Shown: positions 17,046 through 25,067 of the stretch, one piece after another
Layout: each line of letters opens with the position of its first letter
Numbering within the stretch: position 1 is the first letter of the stretch
Made by a program: the position numbers and the translations under genes
Notes under the pieces: generated by a model
Told to the model about the DNA's origin: nothing
Databases searched by the model: none
What the model saw: the letters and a program-made list of their open reading frames with translations, nothing else
Assembly (NCBI GenBank): GCA_024653345.1
Contig: JANLFV010000002.1
Location: 62,001-126,000, forward strand
Reading direction: 5' to 3'
Origin: Candidatus Acetothermia bacterium
Lineage (GTDB): Bacteria; Bipolaricaulota; Bipolaricaulia; RBG-16-55-9; JANLFV01
DNA: 64,000 nucleotides

Positions 17046-18175
17046 GCTCGCCTCCAGATGAGGAGCTTCCCCCGGAAGAGCCGGAAGATCCTGATCAGCT
17101 CCGGGACGGCTAGGGTGATGATGATCGCGCCCTCGACGACGCGGATCAGCTCCAGGGGGACGCCGGGGGAGATTTGCATCAAGCGCCCACCGGCCATCAG
17201 CCCGCCGAAGAAGATCGCGGCTAGGACAATCCCCACGGGATGATTCCGCCCGATCATCGCCACCCCCAGGCCGTTGAACCCCAAGTTCACCAAGCCGCCC
17301 AGCCCACTGAAGATCGCATAGCTCGGCGGGCGGCCCATCACATCCACCGCGCCCGCAAGGCCGGCAGTGAAACCCCCCATGACGAAGGCGAAGAGAGCGG
17401 TCCGCCACCGCTTAATCCCGGCGTAGCGGCAGGCGGCGGGGTTGAAGCCCATCGCCCGGACCTCGAACCCGATCGTGGTATACCAGAGGAGGAAGAGGAC
17501 CAGCCCGACAAAGAAGATCGAGACCAAGATCCCGTAGCTCAGGCTCGTTCGGGGCATGAGGACCGGGAATCGCGCGGTCGGCAAGATGCTGATCGTCTTC
17601 TCAGCCCGCCGGGGATCGACCAAGATGTTGGCAATCAGGTAGAACGAGAGAAAGTGGGCGATCCAGTTGAACATGATTGTGGAGATCACCTCGTGGACGC
17701 CGCGAGCGATCTTGAGGATCGCTGCCGGGAGGCTCCACAGAGCCCCGGCGAGCATCCCCGCCAGCAGCGTGACGATCAGGTGGAGGCCCGCGGGGAGCTT
17801 GAAGAGGCTCAGCGCGATCGCCGCCAGCGCCCCGATGTAGACCTGCCCCTCGGCCCCGATGTTGAAGAGCCCGCCCCGCAGGCCGATGGCGAAGGTGAGC
17901 CCGGTAAGGATCAGCGGCGTGGCGTTGGCCAGTGCCTCGGAGAGGCTGTAGACGGTCCCGAAGCTCCCGCGGAAGAGCGCGAAGTAGGCCTGAATCGGGT
18001 TGAAGTGGTAGATGAGCATGATAATCGCCCCCACGGCCAGGCCGATTAGCCCGGCGAGGAGTGATTCCCAAAGTGGCCGGAGCCTAGCGATCGCTCTTGC
18101 GGCCGGGCCAATAAGCCTGGCAAAAAGCCATGCCTTGAGCCGCCGGAGCCTCGCGATGAACGCCAGTCCCTTCAT
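17042..18175 (-). CDS. Nucleoside-type ABC importer permease (YufP-like), second cluster
   Basis: A 377-residue permease with about ten hydrophobic segments, paralogue of 14142-15254 (LILTGLTFAIGLRGGLFNIG with GAEGQVYIGA, and VHEVISTIMFNWI). The basic N-terminus precedes the first helix. It starts at ATG 18175 and overlaps the next permease by 4 bp. No ATPase gene accompanies this cluster, so the ATPase at 11161-12708 may serve both. Confidence 0.88.
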   Translation of the reverse strand: MKGLAFIARLRRLKAWLFARLIGPAARAIARLRPLWESLLAGLIGLAVGAIIMLIYHFNPIQAYFALFRGSFGTVYSLSEALANATPLILTGLTFAIGLRGGLFNIGAEGQVYIGALAAIALSLFKLPAGLHLIVTLLAGMLAGALWSLPAAILKIARGVHEVISTIMFNWIAHFLSFYLIANILVDPRRAEKTISILPTARFPVLMPRTSLSYGILVSIFFVGLVLFLLWYTTIGFEVRAMGFNPAACRYAGIKRWRTALFAFVMGGFTAGLAGAVDVMGRPPSYAIFSGLGGLVNLGFNGLGVAMIGRNHPVGIVLAAIFFGGLMAGGRLMQISPGVPLELIRVVEGAIIITLAVPELIRIFRLFRGKLLIWRRA

Positions 18176-18202
18176 CCGGGGGAAAGAGGACTATAAATCG
18201 GA

Positions 18203-18235
18203 GGAGGGAGAGAGGAGAGGCTCCTCTCTCCCTCC
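18203..18235 (-). terminator. Strong intercistronic stem-loop after the second binding-protein gene
   Basis: Arms 18203-18217 and 18221-18235 form a perfect 15-bp stem with a 3-nt loop between the binding-protein stop and the permease start on the minus strand. No U-run follows directly. It most likely lowers permease expression relative to the binding protein or stabilises the upstream mRNA. Confidence 0.65.
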
Positions 18236-18264
18236 GTAATCCACTGCCGCTTGCGGTATCGGCT

Positions 18265-19455
18265 CTATGGCAGGGGATACTGCGCGCGGATTGCCAGCAT
18301 CTCGTCGACAGTGTTGGCCGTGGGGACGACGATCTCGCCGGAGACGATCTTCATCTCCAGGTCGCTGACCGCGTCCCAGATCCAGTAGGGTATACCTTGC
18401 CGCATCGTCAGCCAGTTGCTGATGATCCTGTCCTTGTCAGCCGCAGTGATCGCTCCCGCGTTGATGCCGAACTCGATGAAGTCAAGCAGGTCCTGATACC
18501 GCGAGATGGCGATGCCGCGGTTGCTCACGCCTAGGCTGACGATCTCGCCCTGGAAGGTCCCGTGGACCACATCGGCCACGGCCTTGTAGCAGCCGCGATC
18601 GACCCGCTTCATCATGCTCGCGAGGACCCTGTGCCCATCGCCCAGGTAGTCCTGGTTCGCGTCGACGCCGATCATGAACGGAGGCCCGGCCTCGCGGCGC
18701 TGAGCGAAGACCGCCTCAGTGACGGCCTGGAGGTCGCCGATCCCGAGCGGGCCGGCAACATTGTAGATCAGGCCCGCGCCCTGGGCGAGCATCGCCTGGC
18801 TGGCAGCATAGCCCTTGGCGATGTCGCTGAAGGTCCCGGTGTAGGTCCACAGGAGGCCGATGTTGGGATTCGTGCCGGTGACCTGCTGATACTTCTTGTT
18901 GCCCCAGTCGATCCCGAACCGATACCCCGCCTCGAAGTGGTAGAGGACGGGGATCTCGATCCCCAGGACCACCCCGACCTTAGGGTAGCCGTAGTAGGCC
19001 GCGACCATCGCCGAGAGCGCCCCGACGAGGGCCGAGCCCTCGTTCTCCGCGAAGACGATGGACATCACATTCGGCTGGTCCACGACGCTATCGATGATCG
19101 CGAACTTCTGGTTGGGGAACTCCGCCGCGACGGTGTTGAAGGCATCAGTGAGCAGGAAGCCGACGCCGATGATCAGGTCATACTGGCCGGAGATGGCCGC
19201 ATTCCGGGTGTTCGGAAGGTAGTCGGCATCGCTCGCGCTCTGGATCTCGTCCATCTGGAGGCCGAAGTCCGCAGCCGCCTCGTCCGTCCCCTTGAAGCCC
19301 ATATCGTTGAAGGAGAGGTCTCCCCGCCCGCCGACATCGAGGATGACCGCGACCCTCCCCTTCAATGCCTGTCCCGCGCCCGGGAGCAGCACCAGACCCG
19401 TGATCAGCAGTGAGACCGCTACTACCAAGATCAGCAACCTTGACTTGCCCTGCAT
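18265..19455 (-). CDS. BMP family solute-binding protein (nucleoside-type importer)
   Basis: A 396-residue periplasmic binding protein of the BMP/PnrA family, which usually binds purine nucleosides. Residues 1-30 are a signal peptide (KSRLLILVVAVSLLITGLVL); no lipobox cysteine follows, so it is probably soluble or held by the signal anchor. Family features are VAVILDVGGRGDLSFNDMGF near the mature start, DLIIGVGFLLTDAF, and the EIPVLYHFEAGYRFGI segment. A good AGGAGG site precedes the start. It is intact, unlike the paralogue at 12807-14068, and would be the working binding protein of both clusters. Confidence 0.9.
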   Translation of the reverse strand: MQGKSRLLILVVAVSLLITGLVLLPGAGQALKGRVAVILDVGGRGDLSFNDMGFKGTDEAAADFGLQMDEIQSASDADYLPNTRNAAISGQYDLIIGVGFLLTDAFNTVAAEFPNQKFAIIDSVVDQPNVMSIVFAENEGSALVGALSAMVAAYYGYPKVGVVLGIEIPVLYHFEAGYRFGIDWGNKKYQQVTGTNPNIGLLWTYTGTFSDIAKGYAASQAMLAQGAGLIYNVAGPLGIGDLQAVTEAVFAQRREAGPPFMIGVDANQDYLGDGHRVLASMMKRVDRGCYKAVADVVHGTFQGEIVSLGVSNRGIAISRYQDLLDFIEFGINAGAITAADKDRIISNWLTMRQGIPYWIWDAVSDLEMKIVSGEIVVPTANTVDEMLAIRAQYPLP

Positions 19456-19605
19456 TGTGCAACCTCCTGTCTCTAGAGTTTAGAACTTCTCCAATCCGCT
19501 CCCTCGCTGGCTCTCGCCCCTCGATCACCTCCCTTCCCTACCTTGCTCTCCCAATCGGGCACCATCAGGCTTGACCTTCCGGACAGGTCGTGAGCCCGTA
19601 AGGTG
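19456..19605 (-). promoter_or_regulatory. 150-nt leader of the binding-protein mRNA
   Basis: Between the predicted transcription start and the ATG is an unusually long leader. Near its 5' end it can form GACCT/AGGTC with a 7-nt loop inside a GGGC/GCCC closing pair and a CACC/GGTG pair. The 3' part is purine-rich and ends with AGGAGG. It resembles no riboswitch class I can identify with confidence. Confidence 0.35.
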
Positions 19606-19634
19606 AATATAGCACATGCATCTCTTCAAGTCAA
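19606..19634 (-). promoter_or_regulatory. Promoter for the second transporter cluster
   Basis: On the minus strand TTGACT (19629-19634) and TATATT (19606-19611) are separated by exactly 17 bp, with a TGC extended -10. This is one of the best sigma-70 type promoters in the window. It lies about 150 bp upstream of the binding-protein start. Confidence 0.8.
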
Positions 19635-19703
19635 GCTCTGCCTGAACTGGCCAACCCCTGCCCAGGCAACAGGGACGGCTTGCAGACGCTGAGGCACCCC
19701 GAT

Positions 19704-19725
19704 GGCCGGGTTGCCATTCCCGGCC
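19704..19725 (-). terminator. Stem-loop downstream of yqeB
   Basis: GGCCGGG (19704-19710) and CCCGGCC (19719-19725) form a 7-bp GC-only stem with an 8-nt loop, 43 bp after the yqeB stop and before the next promoter. No U-run follows, so termination is only probable. The rest of the 312-bp gap between yqeB and the binding-protein gene holds only the promoter and leader listed here. Confidence 0.45.
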
Positions 19726-19767
19726 GACTGGGGCGTGATGATAGCCTCCCCGGCCCGCCCTCCGCCT

Positions 19768-20625
19768 CTAACGAGCGTGCGAGGCCAAGGCAGCGCGGGC
19801 GAAGAGCCCCCGCTCCAGGCCGAGAGTGAAGATCGCTTCCAGGACCCCGCAAGCCACCGAGTCGGCCTTCTCCGAGGTCCGGCAGCAATCCGAGGCTTCT
19901 CCGCGATGGTCCACATCCCCCAGCTTTGTCCCTTCCTCGACCTCGAGGCCGCTGTAGAGCAGGCCCCGGATCACCCCGGAGATCTTGGCCCTCACCGGCT
20001 CATCATCAACCCAGCCCACGACCTCGCCGGCCTGGACCTTATCACCGATCTCGTGGGCCGCGCGGAAGACGCCCGCAATGGGGGCCCGCAACGCGCGCTC
20101 CTCTCTATAGCCGTAGCTCTTGCAGGGGACGCCGGTGTCCTCGACGGCCCGGCCGCGGTAGATCACACGGCCGTCTTGAGGGCCGTCTTTGGTCTCGATC
20201 ACGGCATCGGCGTGGAAGCCAGCCTCGATTCCAGGCCCGAGAGCGATGACGATCGGGGCCTGGCCGATCCTGGTATCCAAAGGCCGCTTGGCCATCCGCC
20301 CGTCGATGAGCACAGCGGGCTTCAGCTCCTGTAAGCTCCTTCCCTCAGGGTCGATCAACACCGGGACTCCGCCGACTTCCATCGAGTAGCTCCTGGCCTC
20401 CGCGAGGTCCCGGACCAGCTTCCCGGGGACGCCCTCGACCTCGCACTCGCCGGCAAAGACGCACTGGGCGAAGGAGACGAGCCGCCGGACGGCCAGCGGC
20501 TTCTCCAGCTCCAGGACGACGGTGGGGAAGCCGGCCCAGTTGAGCCGCCGGATCGCGCCTGAGGCCAGCTCGCCCCCGCCGCGGACCAAGACCCAGATAT
20601 CCTTGAAGATCTCGCGAACTGCCAT
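19768..20625 (-). CDS. yqeB: YqeB / EF2563-type selenium-dependent molybdenum hydroxylase accessory protein
   Basis: A 285-residue protein of the YqeB (EF2563) family, which co-occurs with selenium-dependent molybdenum hydroxylases such as some xanthine dehydrogenases. The start DIWVLVRGGGELASGAIRRL is a Rossmann-like glycine motif typical of the family. Also typical are VVLELEKPLAVRR, the VLIDGRMAKR segment, IALGPGIEAG, and a biotinyl-like C-terminal part (APIAGVFRAAHEIGDKVQAGEVVG). Its ATG follows the xdhC stop directly. The hydroxylase itself is not in the window. The family's precise reaction is not established. Confidence 0.82.
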   Translation of the reverse strand: MAVREIFKDIWVLVRGGGELASGAIRRLNWAGFPTVVLELEKPLAVRRLVSFAQCVFAGECEVEGVPGKLVRDLAEARSYSMEVGGVPVLIDPEGRSLQELKPAVLIDGRMAKRPLDTRIGQAPIVIALGPGIEAGFHADAVIETKDGPQDGRVIYRGRAVEDTGVPCKSYGYREERALRAPIAGVFRAAHEIGDKVQAGEVVGWVDDEPVRAKISGVIRGLLYSGLEVEEGTKLGDVDHRGEASDCCRTSEKADSVACGVLEAIFTLGLERGLFARAALASHAR

Positions 20626-21699
20626 CTAATGCTCCTCCCGTGCGTTCTTGACCTTGATCATCTCCGCGAGGATGCTCACGGCGATCTCGCCCGGCTCCTT
20701 CCCCCCGATCGGCAGCCCGATCGGGGTGTGCACCCCGCTCAAGCGCGCTCTCGCTATGCCCTCCTCTCCTAGCTGCCGGAAGATCTCGTCCCTCTTCTTG
20801 GGACTTCCGATCATCCCCAGGTAGGCCGGGGCCCGGCCAGAGTCCAGGATCTGGCGGAGGACCACTGCGTCGACCTGATGCGAGTGGGTCACGATAGCAA
20901 CGAACGATCGCTCGTCCGGCAGGGGCAGATTTCCCTGAAAGTCCCGGCCGACCAGATGGACGCGGTCGACGAGCGGCCTGAGCGGCTCGAGCAGGTCCTC
21001 CCGCTCGTCCGCCACCTCGACCTCGAAGAGCTCCGTGGCCGCGGCCAGCTTGACAAGCTTCGCCCCGACATGCCCCGCGCCGAAGATCAGAAGCCGCGGC
21101 GGGCGCTCGACGACCTCTAGAAACGCCCAGAAGCGCCCCTCGCCCTGGGGATCGGCCAGTTCCTTGAGGGCCGCTCTCTTCCCCGAGGGCAGAAGCGCAG
21201 CCGCCTCCGCGCTGATCCTCTCCACTATCTGCGGAGAAGGGCCTACGCCGCAACACGAATCCGGCTCACCAGCGGCCGACAGGATGAGCCTCGCCTCACG
21301 GGCTGAGCTGGGGCCGGCCCGGCTGAAGAGGTGGGCGATGACGATTGGCCCTCCCTCGCGGAGCAACTCCTGAACCCGAGCGCAGAACTGCCGCATCTCC
21401 GGGCCGCGCACGGCCTCATAGAACACGCTCACCTCGCCGCCGCAATGCATTCCCAGGTCCCGCAGGGCATAATCCTTGAGCACAGGAGGAGTTTCGGGGA
21501 AGAGCCTGAGCGCCTCCTGGACAACATGCATCTCCAGCGCTCCTCCGCCGACGGTGAACTCCGTGGTTCCGTCAGGATGGACAATCAGCTTCGCCCCGGC
21601 CCGCTGCGGCGCCGGCCCGCGGGCCTCCGCCAGATGGGCGAGGACAAGGGCGCGCCCCTCCTCCAGCAGCTCAGCCACGCGGTCGTAGAACGATCTCAT
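20626..21699 (-). CDS. xdhC: XdhC/CoxI family protein (molybdenum cofactor maturation)
   Basis: XdhC-type proteins bind molybdenum cofactor and help its sulfuration and insertion into xanthine dehydrogenase-like enzymes. The 357-residue protein has two XdhC/CoxI segments at the N-terminus: residues about 1-75 with GGGALE, and a diverged second copy at about 100-165 with SCCGVGPSP. A C-terminal Rossmann domain follows (about 190-340; LLIFGAGHVGAKLVKLA and VAIVTHSHQVD, GMIGSPKKRDEI). ATG 21699 is chosen because it overlaps the mocA stop (ATGA); a much longer open frame upstream is a shadow of mocA. The duplicated, unequal N-terminal domain is slightly unusual. Confidence 0.85.
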   Translation of the reverse strand: MRSFYDRVAELLEEGRALVLAHLAEARGPAPQRAGAKLIVHPDGTTEFTVGGGALEMHVVQEALRLFPETPPVLKDYALRDLGMHCGGEVSVFYEAVRGPEMRQFCARVQELLREGGPIVIAHLFSRAGPSSAREARLILSAAGEPDSCCGVGPSPQIVERISAEAAALLPSGKRAALKELADPQGEGRFWAFLEVVERPPRLLIFGAGHVGAKLVKLAAATELFEVEVADEREDLLEPLRPLVDRVHLVGRDFQGNLPLPDERSFVAIVTHSHQVDAVVLRQILDSGRAPAYLGMIGSPKKRDEIFRQLGEEGIARARLSGVHTPIGLPIGGKEPGEIAVSILAEMIKVKNAREEH

Positions 21700-22304
21700 C
21701 TCCGCTCCAGTTCGAGCAGCCACGCGTAGTCCTCGGGCGTATCGAGGTCCAATTGCGTCGCCCCATCTCTCAGGGGCAGTTTGACTGCCTCGGCCCAGTG
21801 CCTCTTCACCACGCCCCAGCCGCTCTGGTCGCCTGTGAGCGTGGCCAGCTCTCGCAGCAGTTCCCGGGAGAAGGCGACCGGATGGCCCTTCTCGCCATTG
21901 TAGAGTGGGAAGCAGAGCGGCGCACCGGTCCTCAAGAGCCCCTCGGCTACCGAGTCGATCAACTGGGCGGTCATGAGCGGCATGTCGCCCTGGAGGAAGA
22001 GGGCCCCGCGCGCTTCCTTTGGCAGCGCCTCGATGGCTGTCTTCACCGAGGAGGCTCGACCGGAGGGCCAATCTGGGTTCTCGACCACTCTGATCCTGGG
22101 GTGAGAGGCTAACTCGGCCAGGGCCGCTAAGATCTTCTCCCCCTCGTGGCCGATCACCAGGATGATCGGCTCGAGTCGCGATCCCAAGGCCGCGCGGACC
22201 ACATGATAGACCACCGCCCGGCCACGAAAGGGGAGGAGGAGCTTGTTCCTCCCTCGGAAACGACTCCCCTCGCCCGCGGCGAGGATCACGCCAGCTATGG
22301 CCAT
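21696..22304 (-). CDS. mocA: Molybdenum cofactor nucleotidyltransferase (MocA/MobA-like)
   Basis: A 202-residue nucleotidyltransferase. The N-terminal signature VILAAGEGSRFRGRNKLLLPF (split: VILAAGEGSRF then KLLLPF) is the NTP-binding loop of MobA/MocA enzymes. LFLQGDMPLMTAQLID carries the metal-binding Asp, and HPVAFSRELL the pterin-side loop. With xdhC and yqeB downstream, cytidylylation of molybdopterin for a xanthine dehydrogenase-like enzyme is the natural role. It is first in the operon, behind a good promoter. Confidence 0.83.
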   Translation of the reverse strand: MAIAGVILAAGEGSRFRGRNKLLLPFRGRAVVYHVVRAALGSRLEPIILVIGHEGEKILAALAELASHPRIRVVENPDWPSGRASSVKTAIEALPKEARGALFLQGDMPLMTAQLIDSVAEGLLRTGAPLCFPLYNGEKGHPVAFSRELLRELATLTGDQSGWGVVKRHWAEAVKLPLRDGATQLDLDTPEDYAWLLELERR

Positions 22305-22330
22305 TTGCTCGGAATCCTTGCCCTGGCCGA

Positions 22331-22359
22331 ATCCTAGCCGAGTTTCCTCCCCAAGTCAA
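22331..22359 (-). promoter_or_regulatory. Promoter of the mocA-xdhC-yqeB operon
   Basis: On the minus strand TTGACT (22354-22359) and TAGGAT (22331-22336) are separated by 17 bp, about 27 bp upstream of the mocA ATG. Confidence 0.75.
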
Positions 22360-22400
22360 GGATTCTGCGCTCCGGCTCACAACACCGCTTGAAGCGGGTC

Positions 22401-23375
22401 TCACTCGCTGTCGCCGAGCTCGGCGCTCCCTTCGCGGGGCTGTGCCATTCCCGTGATGGCTAGAACGATCCTGTAGAGTGCTTCCTCGGGCTCGGCCTCG
22501 CCCCGCTTGAGCCGGGCATCCTTGCGGTGCAAGAGGTAGATTAGGTCGATCAACTCCTCCTCGCGGAAGCTCTTCACCTGGCTCAGGCGGCGCTTGACGA
22601 GCCAGGGGTATTGCCCCGTCTCGGCGGTGATCTCCTGGAGGCTGCGGCCCGCCTCGGCCAGGGACTTCACGGCCAGGAGCGCCCGGATCTCCCCGGCGAT
22701 CATGAAGAAGACTCTGTTCGGGTCCTCACCCTCTGCAAGGAGCTGCCGGAGGCTCACCAGCGCCTGAGGCCGGCGCGAGCCGAGCTCCTCGAGGAAGGCA
22801 AAGATGCCCGCCCCTCGCCCACCGAAGATCAAGCCCTTGAGGTCCTCGACCCCCAGCGGGCCCTCGTGCGGATAGAGCGAGAGCTTCTCGATCTCGTTCG
22901 CCAGATGGTGCAGCTCGGGCTCGCTCATCTCCAAGAGGCAGCGGAAGGCCTCGGCTGTCAGCTCGACCCCTTGCTCGCGGAGGAGGTCCCGGACCAGCTT
23001 CGGCAGGCTCCGCCGGTCCGGCTTGGGGAAGTCCTCAGCCTCGCCCCGCTCGGCAATCAAGTGGACTAACTTGCTCCGCTGATCCAGCTTCTCCGCGCTC
23101 AGCAGGAGGAAGAACCCCGCGGGCAGGCCCCGCTCGAGTAACTGGACGAGTCCCGCGCCCTCGGGGAGCTTCTCGACGCGACGGATGAGGATCAACTTCC
23201 CCGGGGCGAAGAGCGAGGGGGTGAAGAGCTCCTCGAGCAGCTTCTCGTTGTCGAGCCCTTCGGCGTCGAGGTGGACCTCGTCCAGTTGGCCATGGGCCTT
23301 AATCTCGGCGATCTTCCGCTGGAGCGCCCGCTCGCGCAGGAAATCGTCGCCGGTGAAGAGGTAAACTTGCTTCAC
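22401..23375 (-). CDS. holA: DNA polymerase III delta subunit HolA
   Basis: Delta subunit of the clamp loader, which opens the sliding clamp. The 324-residue product begins KQVYLFTGDDFLRERALQRKI, the typical HolA start. It also has the LDQRSKLVHLI segment, LIFGGRGAGIFAFLEELG and VKSFREEELIDLIYLLHRKDARLKRGEAEPEEAL (in pieces), all seen in HolA. It starts at GTG overlapping the upstream HD gene stop by 4 bp (GTGA). Confidence 0.88.
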   Translation of the reverse strand: MKQVYLFTGDDFLRERALQRKIAEIKAHGQLDEVHLDAEGLDNEKLLEELFTPSLFAPGKLILIRRVEKLPEGAGLVQLLERGLPAGFFLLLSAEKLDQRSKLVHLIAERGEAEDFPKPDRRSLPKLVRDLLREQGVELTAEAFRCLLEMSEPELHHLANEIEKLSLYPHEGPLGVEDLKGLIFGGRGAGIFAFLEELGSRRPQALVSLRQLLAEGEDPNRVFFMIAGEIRALLAVKSLAEAGRSLQEITAETGQYPWLVKRRLSQVKSFREEELIDLIYLLHRKDARLKRGEAEPEEALYRIVLAITGMAQPREGSAELGDSE

Positions 23376-23917
23376 AGCCCGAGCTGGGAGGCGATCCCCT
23401 GCATCGCCGCCAGGACGAACCCGATGTGCTCGTCGAGGTCCACCCCGAGCTCGGCCGCCCCCCGGACAAGGTCGTCCCGGTTCACCCCCCGGGCAAAGGA
23501 TTTATCTTTCATCTTCTTCCGGACCGAGCTCGGCTTCACCTCCGCCAGGGTCTTGTTCGGCTGGACCAGGGCCGCGGCCACGAGGAAGCCCGTGAGCTCA
23601 TCGACCGCGAAGAGGGCCCGGTCGAGCAGGCTCTCCCTTTTCACCCCGGTGAAGTCGGCGTGGGCCCGCACGGCATGGACCAGCTCCGGGGGATAGCCGA
23701 GCTCCTCGAGGAGCTTCGCTCCCTTTAACGGGTGCTCCTCGGGGTAGCGCTCGTAATCGAAGTCGTGGAGCAGGCCGGTGAGGCCCCAGAGCTCCTCATC
23801 TTCCCCAAAGCGGCGGGCATAGGCCCGCATCGCTGCCTCGACCGCCAGGGCATGCTTCACCAGGTTCTCGTTCTTCGTGTATTCCCGCAGGAGCTTGAGC
23901 GGCGCTTCCCGATCCAT
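23372..23917 (-). CDS. HD-domain hydrolase
   Basis: A 181-residue HD-superfamily phosphohydrolase. Metal-binding residues are visible in order: LVKHALAVEAAM (His), GLLHDFDYERYPEEHP (the HD pair, then a further His) and RAHADF, with AVDELTGFLVAAALV as the distal Asp motif. ATG 23917 is chosen over upstream starts because GGAGGG lies just before it and the family N-terminus begins there. It overlaps holA. The substrate, perhaps a nucleotide, is unknown. Confidence 0.82.
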   Translation of the reverse strand: MDREAPLKLLREYTKNENLVKHALAVEAAMRAYARRFGEDEELWGLTGLLHDFDYERYPEEHPLKGAKLLEELGYPPELVHAVRAHADFTGVKRESLLDRALFAVDELTGFLVAAALVQPNKTLAEVKPSSVRKKMKDKSFARGVNRDDLVRGAAELGVDLDEHIGFVLAAMQGIASQLGL

Positions 23918-23927
23918 CAGCCCTCCT

Positions 23928-25067
23928 TCACAGCCCCAGTGCCATCTGTTTGCCCTCTTCTCTCCGCCCCTCGCGACCCTGCTGGGCCGCCGCGGAGCAG
24001 AGCTCATGGGCCAGGCGGATCGGCTCGGGGAGCCGATGGGAAGAGGAGGCGAGGGGCAGCGTCAGCTCGATCGCCCCCTCCAGGTCGATCTTATTCCCCG
24101 GGGAGATGAAGATCGGCTGGGCCCGCTCGCTCAGCCGGACCGCCGCCCCGACCCGCTCGCCCGAAAGCAAGACATACCTCACCTCGCGGACTCCCAGCCC
24201 AGCGAGCTCGACCTGGCCGCAGAGGAGAGACTTAGTGATCCCGATCGTGGGGATATCCAAGAGGACCCCGAGGTGGGAGGCGATCCCGGCGTGCCGTGGG
24301 TGCAAGATCCCGTTCCCGTCGACCATCACCACATCGGCCAGCTTGCCAACCCCGCGGACCCTCTCCAACAGCTCCAGGAGGATCGGCAGCTCCCGGAAGG
24401 CGAGGTAGGTCGGGATGTAAGGGAAGGCGACCTCCCGTTCGACCGTCTCAAAGCCCACGGCTCGGCCCGCAAGGTCGAGGAGCGCATACCCGGCCACCGC
24501 TCGCTCTCGCTCCCCCTCCCCGCGGCCATAGGCCACATCGACCCCGGCGACGGTCTTTGGCTCCTTTGGCAGGGGCTCGAGCGAGATCGCCGCGCTCAGC
24601 TCCTCCTGGAGCGCACGAAGCTGCTCGAGGGGCCTGGAGCTCTTGAAGTCGGTGAAGAGATACCTGTGCAAGCCCACGATCCGCCCGTCCTGGATCTCGA
24701 TCCCCTCGGCCCGAAGCTTGGCGATCTTCGCCGCCGACCCGCCGGGGGCGGAGTAGGCCCCCACCTCGCCGCTCGAGTGGACCACCTTGTAGCAAGGGAA
24801 TCTCTCCGGCTGATCGTTCGCGGCCATGATCTGGCCGACGGCCCGGGCCGCCGCCTCATCCCCTAAGGCCACGGCCAGGGCATGGTAGGTCGTGACCTTC
24901 CCCTTGGGGATCTGCAGCAGCAGCTCCAGCGCCTCCCGCCGCAGGTCCGGGACCTGGAGCCTCAAGCTCTCTATCTTCCCCTCCTCGGTGGCCGATTCGC
25001 CTCTTGTGTTGATTCTAGCCCTCCCTTGCGGCTCTTTCAAACTGAACCGTGGTGTTCGGGCTGGCAC
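23928..25067 (-). CDS. Alkyltransferase-like domain fused to endonuclease V
   Basis: A 379-residue two-domain DNA repair protein. Residues about 35-140 form an O6-alkylguanine-DNA alkyltransferase C-terminal-type domain (IPKGKVTTYHALA, ARAVGQIMAAND). The acceptor motif reads PCYKVV instead of PCHRV, keeping Cys92 but replacing His with Tyr. Residues about 145-365 are endonuclease V: VDVAYG (Asp177), FPYIPTYLAFRELP, MVDGNGILHPRHAGIASH (Asp250) and IGITKS (Lys279), which cleaves near deaminated adenine. A fusion of these two activities is known from Ferroplasma. The annotated start overlaps mutM by 31 bp; a TTG near residue 35 after GAGGAGGGG is an alternative. Confidence 0.85.
   Translation of the reverse strand: MPARTPRFSLKEPQGRARINTRGESATEEGKIESLRLQVPDLRREALELLLQIPKGKVTTYHALAVALGDEAAARAVGQIMAANDQPERFPCYKVVHSSGEVGAYSAPGGSAAKIAKLRAEGIEIQDGRIVGLHRYLFTDFKSSRPLEQLRALQEELSAAISLEPLPKEPKTVAGVDVAYGRGEGERERAVAGYALLDLAGRAVGFETVEREVAFPYIPTYLAFRELPILLELLERVRGVGKLADVVMVDGNGILHPRHAGIASHLGVLLDIPTIGITKSLLCGQVELAGLGVREVRYVLLSGERVGAAVRLSERAQPIFISPGNKIDLEGAIELTLPLASSSHRLPEPIRLAHELCSAAAQQGREGRREEGKQMALGL

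Noticed and set aside
17046-17408. N-terminal extension of the minus-strand YufQ-like permease
   Set aside because: The extension is the shadow of the upstream permease gene; family start, length and ATGA overlap support 17045.
19178-19528. Minus-strand frame overlapping the start of the intact binding protein
   Set aside because: It lies mostly inside the binding-protein gene in another frame and its product has no recognisable sequence.
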